From the NCBI RefSeq assembly GCF_033568475.1, contig NC_133123.1, forward strand, positions 137,228,242 to 137,292,241: a stretch of 64,000 nucleotides of DNA, read 5' to 3'. Source of the DNA: Henckelia pumila. Lineage: Eukaryota > Streptophyta > Magnoliopsida > Lamiales > Gesneriaceae. The notes under the pieces were generated by a model. That model ran no database searches, was not told the origin of the DNA, and was given only the letters and a program-made list of their open reading frames with translations. Position numbers and translations under genes: made by a program. Shown here piece after piece: positions 13,116 to 25,400 of this stretch (the first letter of the stretch is position 1; every line of letters begins with the position of its first letter).

Positions 13116-16100
13116 TTATGAATTGTTTCTGATTAGGCTGTCAAGTTCATGAATAATCGCATCATGACAGAAGAAATACTGTTCCTGCAACATTAGAAGC
13201 ACACATCTATAATAAATAAAAATTAAATTAAATCACAAAAATGGTATCTCGAAACATAATCTTATTGGCACTCAGTCAGACATTTTCATCGGAGTCATAT
13301 TTTTGTTATTTCTGACATGCATAATTCATGCTGCTTCAATGAAGATTGGAGGAGGGAGGAGGGCGTGTATAGTTAGTTTCAATGAGAAATTTGAGTTGAC
13401 AAAAGTTTATTTGCAAAACAATGGATTTCGTCCAATATACTGCATCAGCATGCATGAATTCCTAAAGTTCTGAACTTGTGATACTTCTTATATACTCCCT
13501 CCGTCCCGTATATGTTATCTTGTTTTAGTTTTCACACGAATTAAGAAAAATTTATTGGAAAAGTAAATTTTATATAAACTTTTTATTTTATTCCTATTTA
13601 ATTATTAAAAAATAATTGCATAATTTTTAAGATGTAGTTAATAGGGATATATTAGTAAATAAGTGTAAAAAAAATATTACTAAATATGATGTATGGCTAT
13701 GTAATTGGGACGGAGGCGTATTTTGCTATCATAAAAAATTAAAGGATCTGGCACAGATCTTGGAATTTATTTAAAAGGATCAGGTCTGTCTGTTTAATTT
13801 GGTGAGAGGCAACTAGCACGCCTCGCTGTCACTAGGTGTGGATGATGAAGAATCTGGAAAACAAACCTCAGTTTGAACCATTCCACTTCTCTGATTTCTG
13901 AAAGTGGATACAGTCGTCGCAACATCCAGAGCAGACATGTCTCCAAGAAGAACTCTTTGAATTGTGTTGTGGATCAAACAGTAAGTTCCAGTTCTACCAA
14001 TACCTGCACTGCTAGAGTATATGCACTTCAAACACGAAAAACGATTTCCTGGAAACTTGTATATAATATGTGACCATAGAAGGCAGACCTGCAGTGCACA
14101 ACAATCGTTCCAAGGATGGGGGAGACAACATATATTTTTCTGAAGATTTCACGGATGGCGATGGTGGCATTTGGCACTCCAAGATCAGGCCATTCAGGAT
14201 ATTGGATGTGCAGAACACAAAATGATGGTTCCACTGGCTGCAAAATAAGACGTGGCAACACAAATCTATTTATAAGCATTTGACATTTGCTAATTCTTGG
14301 GTCGAGAGGGGCATCATTGACGTGGAGAGGTGATTTCTTAATCAATTTAAATTGGTAGATCACATTGCTAACAGATGAGCTCCTCACCTCTTTGCGTTTC
14401 ACGTCTAAGCACCGCAAAATTAATGAAGTATCTGTTGTTTGTACCCATTTAGTCGAGATGCATATGTTTCCAAACTCTCTGGGTCCGTCATCTGCTTGGA
14501 AATAATCTCCACACTTAACTGTCTGAACTTACGAATTCCATCAGAAAATGTTAGTATAGTTCCCTAGGACACATGCTAGCATAGATATTATTAGCCTGAT
14601 AAAGACAAACCAAGGACTCAGATAATGCTTATACCAAGATATAATTGTAAAAGAAGGCTCAGAACATATGAGCATAAAGGTGAAAATCAGGAATGGAAAT
14701 TTAAAACAAACAAACACATGGACCTCTAAAAGGAATCTCAAAAGAAAAATCAATTTCCAATCCACTCCCAGTCATCAACATAGCCCCTTCTTCCCTACCG
14801 AGTGGGCAAAAGTCTCCAGGTGAACATAATCTTTTTCTAGGATTCTTCGTTTAGTGGACATGAAAGGGCACAATGGGGGGCAGTCGATCAGCTTTAGCAC
14901 TGAAAAGCCCTCATACAATAATTAATCACTCAATAAATGAAAACAAAATTGCCTTTTTTGATTTAATTTTAGTGAAGGTGGAAAGGGTCATCATAAGGAA
15001 CCAAAGAAAAATAAATATGCAGAAAGTACAACAAAGAGGATATATCACCATATCATGATTCTGTAAGCCTGCCTATCTCACTCTGTCAATTTCAAAAAAT
15101 TTCGCAATGAATAGCTTGAATGATCAAGTGCTTACATTTTGATTTTCGACCAACCGGGTGAGCATAACAATGGCAGGGCAGCGATACTGGAGAATCATTT
15201 CCCAGAAGTCCTCGGAAGTCTGAGAGAGTGGGCCTTGAGTTGCAATAAACCGAGGTACACTTTCTGAGGTCTGCATCAAAAAGATTCATTTTTTAATAGA
15301 CAATTGATACACAGTATTCACTTGTCCTCGTATAACCCTGCTTCAAAATAGCTTGCTACATGAATTCATACCATGATGAAGCTTGCATTGATATATTTCC
15401 CATGTGATTCTCTGTTATCTTTAAACTGCTTCAAGATAACCCTGTTATTGTCAACTGCAGCGATGAAATTTAAAGATCATTATTATTACTGATCAAAACT
15501 GGCTATAGATATTAAGCTACCAACAAACTTGAAGATTGTCATACATGGCAAGACATTGGTGTAGCGGTTCTTGCTGAGATTGGTTCTATCCAGAGCAACA
15601 GTACATCTGTTCTTCAAGTCCAAATCATTCATCAGATTTGCCTGAAACACGGAACTTTGATCTTTACAAGTTGTGATAGAGCATATCTGGGATGTGAAGA
15701 GACACTCATTCTTCAATCTCTAACATAAAACTTGAACCCATGCCCTCTGAAATTCCATCTTCCTTACAAAGGTATGTGTTAACGACAAGATATTATAAAG
15801 AAGAGTTGTTGGTGTGATCGCTAAAACAAAGAGTTCGAATAAATTCCTACATAAACATTAATATCAAAGAGGTAATATCTCGCCCTAAAAGGGGAGGGGC
15901 CTAAAGATAGCTGTTGCGGGTTTCACGTCACAAAAAAAGGTAATATCTCGATAAACATAATTGATATACCAATTATCAACCAGGAGATCTGTATGTTGAA
16001 TAAACACCTTCATATTATGATAGTTACAGCAGTCGGGATTCGCTACACAAAAACAAATTGTCCTCTCATTTTCTTCTCTATTGAATATTCCACTCATATA

Positions 16101-16370
16101 TAATTTATCACAAACTACGCTCTATACAAATATAAATCCTACAGATACCTGTAAGGTTTGGAACTCTTGGCTGATAATTCGAGGAGAGTTTAACCTTTTG
16201 GATCTGAAGTATTTGAAAGCTTCCGAGCAGTTACAGAGCTGATCTGCCGAGAGTTTGAGCTTCCTTATGGTCGGATCAGCGGTAATCTGACAAGATTTGT
16301 CCAGCGGAGGAGATAGTGGAACTGCCATGGCGGCGGCTTCGACGGCGAGAGATTTCCGCCGTGCAGACAT
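13116..16370 (-). CDS. PTP1: Protein tyrosine phosphatase PTP1, 8 exons, 343 aa
   Basis: Exons: 16370-16149, 15641-15545, 15454-15372, 15270-15136, 14522-14388, 14237-14089, 14008-13867 and 13184-13116. They total 1032 bp, keep frame, and all junctions are GT-AG. This is the plant tyrosine-specific phosphatase that dephosphorylates MAP kinases such as MPK3/MPK6. Landmarks are the KNRYTNVLP loop, [26 protein letters not shown], the WPD loop WPDLGVP (general acid Asp242), and the P-loop [12 protein letters not shown] with catalytic Cys273 and Arg279, split by an intron between C and S. It closes with the Q-loop GMVQTE-EQYFFCH in the last exon. Length fits Arabidopsis PTP1 (340 aa). The WPD loop has Leu where most plant copies have His. 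The last exon is 0.68 kb away because a MITE lies in the final intron. The start is the first ATG after a TATA box. Confidence 0.94.
13495..13718. mobile_element. Stowaway-type MITE inside the last PTP1 intron
   Basis: It begins CTCCCTCCGTCCC and ends GGGACGGAGGCG, the Stowaway (Tc1/mariner) terminal repeat, between TA dinucleotides (13493-13494 and 13719-13720). At 224 bp it has the usual size and an AT-rich interior without coding capacity. It lies between PTP1 exons 7 and 8, so it is removed by splicing if the gene is transcribed normally. Confidence 0.9.
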
Positions 16371-16428
16371 TTCCAATCTTTGGCCGCGGCAATGCGGAAA
16401 TTGGAGCAGAATTTGAATATTGAAGCAA

Positions 16429-16444
16429 GCAACGTATATAAAAG
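16429..16444 (-). promoter_or_regulatory. Putative PTP1 core promoter (TATA box)
   Basis: On the minus strand the sequence reads CTTTTATATACGTTGC, about 65 bp upstream of the PTP1 ATG at 16370. This is a standard place for a plant TATA box with a short leader. A CCAAT-type motif lies a few tens of bases further upstream. The transcription start is not visible from sequence. Confidence 0.5.
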
Positions 16445-16862
16445 TCAACTCATGTGAACCAATGGCAATTGAGTCCAATATTATCATCTTTTTTTCCATG
16501 CGATGCGTGTATAAATGAGAGTTATATTTCAAATTTGAAAAACCAAATTGAATATTACTATTAGCTAGATCTAATTTTTTGTTTTATTGGGTGGTTATTT
16601 TTAGAAGTTGACTATTATTCTAGGTTCTTATTTTATTCTTATTTTATTAAGGATAGTCTCACAAATATTTATTCATTAGACGCATTGATCCGATTTATAT
16701 ATAAAAAAAAAAGTAATATATTTGACAAAAAATATTTTTTTTATAGGTTGGATTGAATATAAAATTTGTATCACCTAAAAATGTGGGTTAGGACGTTAAT
16801 TGACAAAAAATATTTTTTTCCGTGTTGAAGTTAATAATTATTTTGTTTTCATGATCATAATA

Positions 16863-17056
16863 GCCTCGTTTGGTTTCAAAAGTCAGGCCAAAAAAGCACT
16901 TTTTAAAGTGCTTTTCAGTTAATAAGGTGTTTAGTTGACCAAAAAAGTGCTTAAATAAGCACTTTTTTAAGTCAAAATTAGAGTTTTTTTAAAAGCTAAA
17001 AATTGCAGCTTTTAAAAGCACTTATTTTAAAAAATCTTTACAAAATCCAAACGGGC
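16863..17056. mobile_element. hAT-type MITE
   Basis: A 194-bp element with terminal inverted repeats GCCTCGTTTGG and (reverse of the right end) GCCCGTTTGG. It is flanked by a perfect 8-bp duplication TCATAATA (16855-16862 and 17057-17064). An 8-bp duplication is the hAT signature. Subterminal AAAAAGCACTT and AAGTGCTTTT motifs recur in both orientations. It has no ORF. Confidence 0.8.
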
Positions 17057-17318
17057 TCATAATATCATTCGTATGTTGATAGTGTTTGATGGATATCAAG
17101 GCCAATATTTTTTTCTCATAACAAATCAAATGAAATAATTGGATTCAATCGTAAAATAATACCTAGAGGTTGTGTTTACTTAGTGAGATTAATTATATAT
17201 AGACAAATAATACTAAGACTATTAAACTAATTTTATAGAATGTTGAATAATGATACATAAACAATCACATGTTTACTTTAATAGATCAATTTTATGATTG
17301 ATAATATGATTAAATGAC

Positions 17319-18753
17319 TGACCGGCTAAATCGGTGTGATATAAATCTACTGGCAAGCGTACCAGGTCAAATAATAGTAAAGTGGACTGAGAGTCCAAGT
17401 ATCGATCCCACAAGGACTGTTGTCAATTCTCAAGAATTAATTATTTTACTTAATCTAGACAAAATAATAAAAAGCAATTTGATTTAAATAAAATAAGAAA
17501 ATAAAATAAAAACTGCTTAAGAAATAAGAATAAAAATAACTGAAGATAAAAATAATTAAAACAAAGACAACCAAGACACACGTAGGTACCGAACAAATCA
17601 TGTAACATGTAGTCGATTCAGGACTCAGATTTAATCTTAATTCACGGGAATTCTCCTAATTTGTTCAAAAGACTATTTCTAGAACAATCAAACCTATTCA
17701 AATATTGATGAACTAATCTTTCCTAATTCTAATCAAATTTGAATGCATTAAATATTTATGAAAATTCAGTTTACACCCAAACCGCACACTAAAACCGAAT
17801 TCTATTTCTAGTCGGTTTTACAATATGTTGATTATCAAAGTGATCAAAATCGAAACCTCCTCTGTCGACTTGGAATCGATTAACATGCAAGCAAACAGTT
17901 GATCAGACTATTCACAAACAAATATAAATCTGACAATCAATAAAACAAAATTAACTCTGAAAAATCCCAAACAAACATACAAGTTTTCTACATAAATTTG
18001 TTCGGGTCAATCACGCCGTCTTGGTTGAAAAATAACTACTCAATAATTGAAACTAGAATTAAACAAAAATAAAATAAAAAGAAAGAACAGAAGAAAGAAA
18101 TAGCGAAGAAATCTTCTCTGCTCCCAGCCGCCGCCTTGCGTCTGTGTTATGCCTGTTGGAACCCCTTTCTCACGTCTGAATAAGTCCCTTAAATATGAGT
18201 TTAAAAAGCCCATAAAAAATAGCCCGTAAAATAAGACTTTTTAATTTCCGAAATTCTGATTTTTTCTGATTTCCGACATCTCACTCGAGCGAGCACAACC
18301 TCTCGCTCGAGCGAGAGACTCTCTGTTCCGAGGATTTTAATTCACGTATTTCTCGCTCGAGCGAGCACAAGCTCTCGCTCGAGCGAGCATGTTTCTGCCC
18401 GAAGAAATAATTCACACACAAACTTGCGCGATTCCCATCTTTCTTTGCGCGTTAGCGCTTCATTCCTCCTTGTTTGCACTACTCTAGCGCTAACGCGCTT
18501 AAGTCCCTCCCGTTTGCACAACATGTTGTGCAAACAATTTCGATGTTGTGCAAACGCATTTCAATCTCTTTTTTTTTTTTTTCTTCTCTTTTCTCGTTTC
18601 CTCTCTTCTCTTCTCTTTTAAATTTCACTTTTCCTACAAATAGAACCCGAAGAATGAAATTCACACAAATGCAATAAAACACAAAATAATATGAATGCAC
18701 ACAAAATAAACATAAAAATATCACGAACTAATGCATACAAAATGCACTTATCA
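17319..18753 (-). repeat. 3' LTR (element orientation) of the Athila/Tat-like element
   Basis: 1435 bp, nearly the same as 21078-22488. It contains several copies of the palindrome CTCGCTCGAGCGAG (18280-18390), inverted GCGCGTTAGCGC / GCGCTAACGCG motifs (18425-18500), a perfect 24-bp palindrome at 18512-18535 and a pyrimidine tract (18560-18620). A TATA-like CATATTTAAGG on the minus strand near 18190-18200 follows these in the reading direction, which places the palindromes in U3. Confidence 0.88.
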
Positions 18754-18764
18754 ACACCCCATAC
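18754..18764 (-). other. Polypurine tract of the Athila/Tat-like element
   Basis: Minus-strand GTATGGGGTGT directly abuts the 3' LTR. This is where the plus-strand primer for reverse transcription is expected. A second G-rich copy on the minus strand (GGATAAGTATGGGGGGGTA, about 19702-19720) may be an internal polypurine tract. Confidence 0.6.
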
Positions 18765-20184
18765 TTAACTCTTGCTCGCCCTCGAGCAAGACATGCAAAA
18801 ACAAAATGCAAACAAAAACATAATTAAGGACAAGTCATGAATGTGCACAGCCTCTGAGAAGTTCAATCACCAACAAAAAAATCACAGACATGCTCTCAAC
18901 TTTTCATAATACACTTCGATTTAACGTGAACGTGTGTGTGTGAAATGTCATTCCAGTTTCATGCAACTTAGACCGAATTCGTCTCAAAACTGCTTAGCAA
19001 CCTATGACAAATTAGTGCAAGTTTCACTTTTCAAGTGCCCATTCCTTCCAACGACCTCTAGACATACCCACCTCCCTTGAGATAATGAATTACACACCTT
19101 CGAATTTTGCACCCGGTATTGCTTTAGCCCCAATAATTACCTGCTGACTTAGCTATAACTGGCTAGGATACGAAAAATCATTCTATTTTTTTCTTTCTAA
19201 TCCCCTCGTTTATAGCCGGAATGGAGCATCAATCCCATTTAATCCGCATACTTAGCCTTAAATTTAATTTTTTTTATAGGATTTTAATCCTTTCAAGGCC
19301 CGGATGGAATTGAATAAATTTTTTTTTCTAGGTGCGCCCAAGATCATAAGTGTAAACTAAAGCCTCATCAAAATTCATAGAAAACAATCAAGATCCACAA
19401 AACACCTATTGCCGTGCAATGGTCAAACAGACAGAAACTTCATCAAATCTTTCGCTACAATTTACTGGTCTAACATTAGTGCTTAAAAATATTCACGGTT
19501 CAACCTACAGTTTCTCATGTCCAGTCAAGAGCAAAATTTTTCAAAAAACCATTTTTTTTTCAAATAAACTTCATCATCATTGGCTATTATGACTCATCCT
19601 ACTCATTACAATGCAAACAACAACAAACACAAACTGTATGCAAACAAATACGATACATGACAGATGCAACACAAACATAACAAACAATGCAATATACTAG
19701 TATACCCCCCCATACTTATCCAAAGCATTGCCCTCAATGCTTCAGAACAATGAACAGAATGCATAACAAACACACAAATGCAAAAACAAACAAAAACACA
19801 ATGAGAACAAAAATAACACTCCCCTGGTTTTCGATTCATCCTCTTCCTTCTTGACAGTATCAGCTGGGACAGCAGCAGCAGACTGTGTATATCGGCAGGC
19901 TCGGCAAACTGGAATGGAAAAGAAGTAAAAATTAAAAAACAAAAACAAAAACCAAAAATAAAATAAAAAACAAGGGAAAGAACACTGGGTTGCCTCCCAG
20001 TCAGCGCTAAATTTATAGTCTAATGCCCGACTATGCAGAAGCAACCATCAAAGAGCGGTTGCCACCCATAGTATGAATCATACGACTCTACGTATGGATT
20101 TTGATTTCCATCGCCCTCAAGCTTGGCGTGATATATACTTTGTAAGCTCGTCGGTCCAACAACACTTGGTCTGCAATTTTTCTT
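18765..20184 (-). other. Non-coding interior of the Athila/Tat-like element
   Basis: This stretch between the gag-like ORF and the 3' LTR has no conserved ORF on either strand and none of the pol motifs. It contains the second G-rich tract near 19710. It is probably untranslated element RNA. Confidence 0.5.
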
Positions 20185-20940
20185 TTAGAAGGAGACTCCA
20201 AATCTAGGCTGAAGGTCATAGAGGATGGAATATGCTGGAGGTGGCGTCAATAGCAAGAAAGAATCTTCTAACGGTGTACATGGAACGACAATTGACGAGG
20301 TAAAATATGTAGCCTTGTATGTTTCTTCCTCCTCCAAGTCCATTATTGGCTCTTCTTCACAAGAAAATTTCTCAAAAATAATTTCCTCATGCTCTGGCTC
20401 AATTACTTCACGCTCTTGGCAGATCTCCAAATTTGGTTCTCTAAGAAGCGCAATCTGTTCATCCAAAAGACTCAAAGATTTGATGCGGCTTTCAAAGAAC
20501 TGATTTGTCCCTTCCTGCCTTTTCACAAAATTCTCCAACTGAGCCACATGATCCTCAAAATACCCTACACACTCTTCTTGATGCTCCGGTGGTTGGTTCG
20601 CAAAATTTGTGGAGTTGAATTCTGAAGGATATTTGTGACTCCAACCTTGCAATGAAGGATCATAATGCCAATGGTAGTCAAAATATGTCATATCATTTAA
20701 CAAGTGCATAGCACTGTTATAATCTCTGTTGAACAAGTGACTGCTAGTTGCCCAAGCTTCATAATCTATCCAACGTCTTGTTAGCTCATCCAAACCACCA
20801 TAAAAATTTTGAACTAGAGTGTAGTTCGAAAAAACATGACATCTAAACCTGTTAGCCAAATCATTGAATCTCCACCAAGCAGCATAGAAGGGCTCCGAGT
20901 ATTGTTGGCCAAACCTTGTGAACACCTGTCGATGATCCAT
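20185..20940 (-). CDS. Gag-like protein of a non-autonomous Athila/Tat-type retrotransposon
   Basis: Starting at the ATG at 20940, the ORF encodes about 251 residues and ends at 20185; the frame is also open a few codons upstream. Residues about 10-85 match the N-terminal gag domain of Athila/Tat elements: EPFYAAWWRFNDL, LVQNFYGGLDELTRRWID and a later AMHLLNDM. This is the helical capsid-like domain. The C-terminal half is acidic (EEEPIMDLEEEE) and has no zinc knuckle or protease, so it does not continue into pol. The ORF is intact although the LTRs have diverged. It could package element RNA or be dead; the sequence alone cannot tell. Confidence 0.72.
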   Translation of the reverse strand: MDHRQVFTRFGQQYSEPFYAAWWRFNDLANRFRCHVFSNYTLVQNFYGGLDELTRRWIDYEAWATSSHLFNRDYNSAMHLLNDMTYFDYHWHYDPSLQGWSHKYPSEFNSTNFANQPPEHQEECVGYFEDHVAQLENFVKRQEGTNQFFESRIKSLSLLDEQIALLREPNLEICQEREVIEPEHEEIIFEKFSCEEEPIMDLEEEETYKATYFTSSIVVPCTPLEDSFLLLTPPPAYSILYDLQPRFGVSF

Positions 20941-21054
20941 CTCCAAGTACCTCACAAGTAAGAAAAAAAATAATTAAAAATTAAAAAAAAATAATGCAAG
21001 AAAAAAAATGTCTAGTCTCAAGCAAATAATCTATCATAATATTAACTGAACAGT

Positions 21055-21071
21055 CCCCGGCAACGGCGCCA
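21055..21071 (-). other. Primer binding site, tRNA-Asp type
   Basis: Plus strand CCCCGGCAACGGCGCCA ends a few bases from the right LTR. Its complement, TGGCGCCGTTGCCGGGG, is the primer site used by Athila-group elements and matches a plant tRNA-Asp 3' end including CCA. Confidence 0.82.
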
Positions 21072-21077
21072 AAAACT

Positions 21078-22488
21078 TGACCGTCTAAATCGGTGTGATA
21101 TAAATCTACTGGCAAGCGTACCAGGTCAAGTAATAATAAAGTGGACTGAGAGTCCAAGTATCGATCCCACAAGGACTGTTGTCAATTCTCAAGAATTAAT
21201 TATTTTACTTAATCTAGATAAAATAATAAAAAGCAATTTGATTTAAATAAAATAAGAAAATAAAATAAAAACTGCTTAAGAAATAAGAATAAAAATAACT
21301 GAAGATAAAAATAATTAAAACAAAGACAACCAAGACACACGTAGGTACCGAATAAATCATGTAACATGTAGTCGATTCAGGACTCAGATTTAATCTTAAT
21401 TCACGGGAATTCTCCTAATTTGTTCAAAGGACTATTTCTAGAACAATCAAACCTATTCAAATATTGATGAACTAATCTTTCGTAATTCTAATCAAATTTG
21501 AATGCATTAAATATTTATGAAAATTCAGTTTGCACCCAAACCGCACACTGAAACCGAATTCTATTTCTAGTCGGTTTTACAATATGTTGATTATCAAAGT
21601 GATCAAAATCGAAACCTCCTCTGTCGACTTGGAATCGATTAACATGCAAGCAAACAGTTGATCAGACTATTCACAAGACAAATATAAATCTGACAATCAA
21701 TAAAACAAAATCAACTCTGAAAAATCCCAAACAAACATACAAGTTTTCTACATAAATTTGTTCGGCCCAATCACGCCGTCTTGATTGAAAAATAACTACT
21801 CAATAATTGAAACTAGAATTAAACAAAAATAAAATAAAAAGAAAGAACAGAAGAAAGAAATAGCGAAGAAATCTTCTCTGCTCCCAGCCGCCGCCTTGCG
21901 TCTGCGTTATGCCTGTTGGAACTCCTTTCTCACGTCTGAATAAGTCCCTTAAATATGAGTTTAAAAAGCCCATGAAAAATAGCCCGTAAAATAAGACTTT
22001 TTAATTTCCGAAATTATGATTTTTTCTGATTCCCGACATCTCGCTCGATCGAGCACAACCTCTCGCTCGAGCGAGAGAATCTCTGTTCCGAGGATTTTAA
22101 TTCACGTATTTCTCGCTCGAGCGAGCATGTTTCTGCCCGAAGAAATAATTCACACACAGACTTGCGCGGTTCCCATCTTTCTTTGCGCGTTAGCGCTTCA
22201 TTCCTCCTTGTTTGCACTACTCTAGCGCTAACACGCTTAAGTCCCTCTCGTTTGCACAAGATGTTGTGCAAACGTGCCTCAAACTCTTTTTTTTCTTTTT
22301 CTTTTCTTCTCTTTTCTCGTTTCCTTTCTTCTCTTCTCTTTTAAATTTCATTTTTCCTACAAATAGAACCCGGAGAATGAAATTCACACAAATGCAATAA
22401 AACACAAAATAACACACAAAATAATATGAATGCACACAAAATAAACATAAAAATATCACGAACTAATGCATACAAAATGCACTTATCA
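21078..22488 (-). repeat. 5' LTR (element orientation) of the Athila/Tat-like element
   Basis: 1411 bp. It matches 17319-18753 except for scattered substitutions and the loss of about 22 bp that removes one copy of the CTCGCTCGAGCGAG palindrome. Its version of the 24-bp palindrome is imperfect. Confidence 0.88.
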
Positions 22489-22493
22489 ATGAC

Positions 22494-25400
22494 GAGTTAC
22501 AATTTTGCCCTTTCTGTATATTATATAATCTTATTTTTAGTTTTTATTTGTAAAATTGAGATTGTTATTTTTATTGAAGAATATAAATTATTATTAATCC
22601 ACATGTAAATTATTTTAATTGACTAAAATTATTGAGTATAAATATTATTTATTTTTTAAAACAAAAATTAATAAATTGAGTTTAAAAAATTTTCCCTCAT
22701 GAATAAAGATAAAATCTAATGATCATGTATTAATCATATATTAAATTATTAGATTTTTTTCATTTTTATAATTTTTAAATGAACCTTTCGTATATTTAAA
22801 TAAAATGCATGTATTAATATATCTTAAAATATTTGAAATTTATATCCATCTTATATAATTTTTTTAAATGAGATTTTCATAGATTATTTTTTTGGAAAGT
22901 AAATTAAGGATATTAGTGTAATTTTTTTAAATTAGAAACATAATGATTATTTATCACACCATTTATTTGTGATAAATTATCAAAGTTTAAAGTTTAAATT
23001 AGGTAACTATGAATAAACTTTATAAGTTAATACGGGCCCTAAAAAGCAAGTAAACATGCGATTGCATATGATTATTAATATAATATTATGCTTATCATAG
23101 CAAGTAAACACAACCAGAGATGATCCAGTTATAAGATGTGCTGGAGTGGTAAAACAATTGTTTCTTGGTAAAACTATTGTTTCTTTTCCAATTATAAGCA
23201 TTTTACAAAGGGATTTGAGTCTTTTCACTTTGAAATAATAATGTTTAGATATAAAAAGGTTTTAAATGTATAGTATATAAGTGTGTGTTTACTTGACTTG
23301 ATAACTATAGGATGAACTTGTTAATCCAATCACATCCGTTTTTTACTTACAAAAAAATCAATTTTTTCTCAAATCTCAAGACCCTTCATTATACCAGATT
23401 TCATGAGATTTCTCATCCTTAATTACATATGGTATAACATATACTGAATAATTAATATTTATGGAAAAAAATCCACATAAATTAATCCTAGTATACCTTC
23501 CTTGAATTCTTTTTGTGTTCCTCCCAATTTCTTATTTTTTATAACTCAGTTTATAAATTTTATCTATTTTTAAAAAATATACAATTTTTATACCCAATAA
23601 TGTTGATAAGTGAAAACGACTCACATTTGAATCAATAATAATTTACAATATTCAACAATAATCTCACCCAAATCATATGCATACAAAATTAAACATAAGA
23701 TTATTTATCATAGGTGAAGGATAAAACTGTAATTCGTCCCTCAATAACTATTTCAATTAGTTAAATTCATTTTGATACACGAACTATTGATAAATTAACA
23801 AATTAGTACATGAACTATTGAAAATTGTTTAATTGATACATAATCAACCTAGAAAGTCAATTTTACCATTTACCTACATTATTTTAAAGTCTAATATTTT
23901 GTTGATACCCATTTTATTTTTCAAAATTATTTTATTAATACAACTATAAGCATAAATTTATATTATAAAAAAAATATCTTACTCATTGTACGAAACATTG
24001 TAAAAATTAATTAATACAAACATTCACATACATATATAATAATTGATAAATTATATATTAAAAAATAGTATATATTAAAAATATACAATAAAAATAATTT
24101 TCTTTTTATCTATGTTATAATATTATTTATTTATTTTTGTCAAAAAATAAATATTATTATTTATATTAATCAAATTAAAAATGATATATGTGTGTCTTTT
24201 CATTTATAATCTATAAATTTATCGAATATTTTATCGTATACATGGTATATAATCTTCTTTTTATAGTATAATAATTAGTAAATATTAACTTATATTTACA
24301 ATTGTAATTAATATAATAATTTAAAATACAAAATATGTATATATTTCAATTAATCAATTTAATAACAATAAAAGCAATTTAAGTAAAGAGTACAACTGAC
24401 TTTTGAGTTAATTTGGTCATATACCAATTAAAACATTTTTCCCCCAAATGTATGCATAGTAATATATTTTAATTAAAATTCATTTATTAAATAACAAACG
24501 ACATTATTTGAAAAGAATTTTCAACCAATCAACTTCCCTAACAAAATAATTTTCTCGCCTTTAAAAGATACTAAAAATAAGTTCATAAAGCCTAATATCT
24601 CAACATCTTTAAAGCATATTAATATATGATATTCATTGGTTATATAATTTAATACAAACAAACCAATTTTGTATTACACACAGTGCTTTTCATAAAAAAT
24701 ATTTTTTTTTTCTATTAAAATTTTTTTTTTCTATTAAAATATTATTTTTGGCTCTATGCATAAATTGATTCATCTCATAGACACATATATCATCGAGATC
24801 GTCTCTCATCACTAAAAAAAAATGATTTTTCGCGGAGCAGCATCAACGGTGCACGTTAAAATCACGTCTCCAATGTTAATCTTTATGACACACATCCAAA
24901 TACACAGTTAACAACAACATACAAAAAATACATACCATAAATAATTATTTCAACGGCTAGTTATACTTGTGATTTAAAGCCAAAAATTGATCACCTCAGT
25001 TTAGAGTGGCCAGAAACGCTACTGTCGGCTGTCCTTGAGCTTAATGAGTTGGATTCTATTATGTGCACACCATATATAATGATTTCCTAACTCGAATAGG
25101 TCAAAAAAGAAAGCACACAGATAATAATATGTACATATATTATATCCAATTTTTACTTTAAAGATCAAGCTAGACCCACATGGATCTTCCGCTACAATAT
25201 TTGCCTCATACGTGTCGGCACATGAGTGTTGTTGTAGTCCGAATAAGAATTGATGGTGACTGAGATGAATTTAATCTGTATCTACTCATTTTCCCACAAT
25301 AATATTTTCTTTCTGCAAGAAAATATATATGCATGGATGACAGTAAATCTTGCAGTGCATGCAACTGTACTCAACTCAGCACGTACATCTTTTCATAGTT

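Larger units (their letters stand above)
17319..22488 (-). mobile_element. Complete non-autonomous Athila/Tat-like LTR retrotransposon
   Basis: Two long terminal repeats (17319-18753 and 21078-22488) begin TGACCG and end TTATCA on the plus strand. A perfect 5-bp duplication ATGAC (17314-17318 and 22489-22493) borders the element. The element reads on the minus strand. Its primer site lies beside the right LTR and a polypurine tract beside the left one. The 2.3-kb interior has a gag-like ORF and no protease, reverse transcriptase or integrase, so it depends on an autonomous relative. The LTRs differ by some tens of substitutions and small indels by eye, so the insertion is older than the gypsy element at 37513. 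Confidence 0.9.

Noticed and set aside
13813-13866. C-terminus of PTP1 ending in SDSEAC
   Set aside because: It is read-through into the last intron. Splicing from 13867 to 13184 restores the conserved QYFFC motif and the usual length.
10131-16370. A gene cluster or operon
   Set aside because: The genes are unrelated, each with its own introns and flanks; shared strand alone does not imply co-transcription.
18280-18390. CRISPR-like array (CTCGCTCGAGCGAG repeats)
   Set aside because: Plant nuclear DNA; few irregularly spaced palindromes inside an LTR, no spacers or cas genes.
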